Below are positions 62,701 to 64,000 of a DNA stretch of 64,000 nucleotides, piece after piece. How positions within the stretch are numbered: position 1 is the stretch's first letter; the number at the start of each line of letters is the position of its first letter. Below the pieces are notes generated by a model, which made no database searches, had not been told where the DNA came from, and saw only the letters and a list, made by a program, of their open reading frames with translations. Source of the stretch: Forficula auricularia (taxonomy: Eukaryota > Arthropoda > Insecta > Dermaptera > Forficulidae); assembly GCA_024734495.1 (NCBI GenBank), contig JALMQS010000225.1, forward strand, positions 1,263,864 to 1,327,863, in the 5' to 3' direction. The translations under genes were made by a program, and so were the position numbers.

Positions 62701-62849
62701 AATCACGCTTTCTGTGGCGTCGTGATTTGACGACGGATTCTTATAGAACTCGTCAAAATAAGACGAAAATCAAGAATGGTGTAAGTTCTTGGTGAAACAT
62801 ATTTAAATAAAGTAAAGAAAATTAAAAAAAAATTTCTTTACTTTATATA
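62701..62849. other. Spacer with short inverted repeat
   Basis: TTTCTGTGGCGTCGTGATTT is a balanced patch. AAATAAAGTAAAGAAA / TTTCTTTACTTTAT near 62805-62845 forms a hairpin. Confidence 0.4.
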
Positions 62850-62960
62850 TATTTTTACATGTTCTATTTTTTAGTTGCCAGCATAATAGACTTTATTTTG
62901 TCACCTAAGGGGGGGGGCACCTGCCCCCTGCCCATAGCTGAGCACACCCAAGGCACTGCC
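62850..62960 (+). mobile_element. Fragment related to the MITE at 10891
   Basis: TTTTTACATGTTCTATTTTT, AGTTGCCAGCATAATAGACT and a G run match 11045-11115. Confidence 0.7.
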
Positions 62961-63660
62961 CCTTCCTCAGCAGTCTCATCTTTTTCTTCCTGTTTACTTT
63001 TAAAAAGCGTTTCACACGCTCGCGTGCATTTTGCACACTGTTATAAAAATACACCGAGCAATTAAGTTGCTCCCTCGACATTTTCTTTTTTTTTTTATCC
63101 TTTTTTCTTAATTATCTCTGCCCCTTCCAGGTCCGTTGCTTTCTCCTCGGCTTTTCTTTACGATATCTCCTTATCTTATTTATTTGGTTCCCCTGACGGC
63201 AGTGCTAGCAACTAACCGCCATTACTTGTGAGTTATGTTGCCAACCTTGGCTCGAAAACACAGGAGCGCCTACAGTATATATCCCGGGAAAGAAAGAAAA
63301 AACTATCTCGAACGAGTATATTTTATATCTCCCCTTTTGCTTTTGCTATATACTTATATCATTTTCTATTATATAAACTCGAGCGAATGGGGCGGGGTCT
63401 ATGAAAGAAAATAAAATAACTTTAGTAAGCTTTGAAGTTTGAAATTAAAAATCTTTGTAATTGGTCCATTAAGGGGTTTCATTTAAGTAGAAAAGCCTCG
63501 TTATTGTAGAGGAACTCAGCCGCGGAAGGAAATGGAAGAAGAGGTCCTTGCTGTCAGCTTGTCCTCGTCCTTATCTGCCCTGGGTTCCATTCCCCATCAG
63601 TTCAAGCCGCTTCCATATCGGACCCAGCAAAACGGCCTCTGAAAACAAATCAAAAGAACA
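62961..63660. other. Balanced-composition island; possible conserved element or promoter
   Basis: Contains GGGGCGGGGTCT (GC box), TAACCGCCATTACTTG and CAGCTTGTCCTCGTCC-type sequence, with no repeat partner. A 68-aa frame (62859-63065) starts in the neighbouring repeat and is rejected. Confidence 0.3.
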
Positions 63661-63777
63661 ACAGCTCGGTTAAAAAATAATTTGTACATTAACTTTTTTT
63701 AAAAAGTTTTTTTATTTTAAAATACAATAAAAATCAAAAAATAATTTTTATTTTATTTTTAATTATTCAGGACTAAA
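63661..63777. other. A+T-rich spacer
   Basis: Nothing recognised. Confidence 0.3.
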
Positions 63778-64000
63778 ATATATACCGGGTGAGTTTTTTT
63801 TATCTTGAGACAGTATTATAACTCAAAAACAGTGCATTATTATATGATAAAAAGTTACAAATAAAAGTTTATTTATATCAAGGGGAAACAAAACTACAGT
63901 ATTGTTTGTCGACCTAAAACAAGCATTCAAGGATATTTTGAGGCCAAGTTCTGTTTTTTAAATAGAAACCTATATATTTCTGTGCATATCCTGAATCTAC
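63778..64000 (+). mobile_element. ACCGGGTGAG foldback arm, cut by the window end
   Basis: ACCGGGTGAGTTTTTTTTATC, ACAGTGCATTATTATATGA and GACCTAAAACAAGCATTCAA match one arm of 54205-55390; it continues outside. Confidence 0.85.

Overview
This window looks like A+T-rich nuclear DNA of an arthropod, most likely an insect. The signs are very low coding density, many terminal-inverted-repeat transposons (hAT, mariner, piggyBac type), tRNA-derived SINEs with poly(A) tails, long foldback elements, a dispersed family with the phrase ACCGACTTCAAAAAA (a type I recall from insect genomes), and a 100-N assembly gap at 44663-44762. The species cannot be named from what is visible. No intact protein-coding gene of recognisable family is present. 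The recognisable coding sequence is transposase debris: two broken mariner copies (36207-38125, 42499-43410) and a hAT/ZBED5-like fragment (19902-20232).

Most of the window is repeats inserted into one another. Elements with an 8-bp target duplication typical of hAT transposons lie at 5970-6734, 10891-11137, 20466-20788, 28065-29275, 31595-33190 and 57120-57928. A TTAA-flanked element lies at 40147-40754 and a TA-flanked mariner at 42499-43410. Large foldbacks lie at 13330-14990, 20855-23390, 29329-30523, 33217-34204, 36474-37601, 54205-55390 and 60060-61250. tRNA-like Pol III promoter sequences occur in three SINE copies and in two foldbacks.

The most interesting signal is a recurring RNA motif. 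At least nine places, in several unrelated-looking foldback or tandem repeats, show a hammerhead self-cleaving ribozyme core: CTGANGA, then one extra A or T, then a stem-II hairpin whose sequence differs between families while its pairing is kept, then GAAA and a short self-complementary stem III ending in GTC or GTT. The best copies (22821-22873, 24220-24270, 46879-46938) also have matching stem I strands. At 47537-48065 the motif is carried in tandem units of 225-229 bp, as in retrozymes and non-autonomous Penelope-like elements.

Between the repeats are islands of more balanced base composition (about 0.64-1.09, 2.43-3.24, 5.14-5.35, 5.46-5.66, 12.43-13.11, 17.24-17.34, 34.49-34.85, 44.94-45.19, 48.23-48.64, 51.00-51.60, 58.10-59.23 and 62.96-63.66 kb). 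They could be conserved regulatory elements or untranslated or small exons of a gene with very long introns. Splice-like signals support a possible first exon ending at 17330, a 38-nt internal exon at 40918-40955 and a minus-strand terminal exon at 34839-34767. An RFX-type X-box lies at 58351-58364. These are inferences and need RNA or comparative data.
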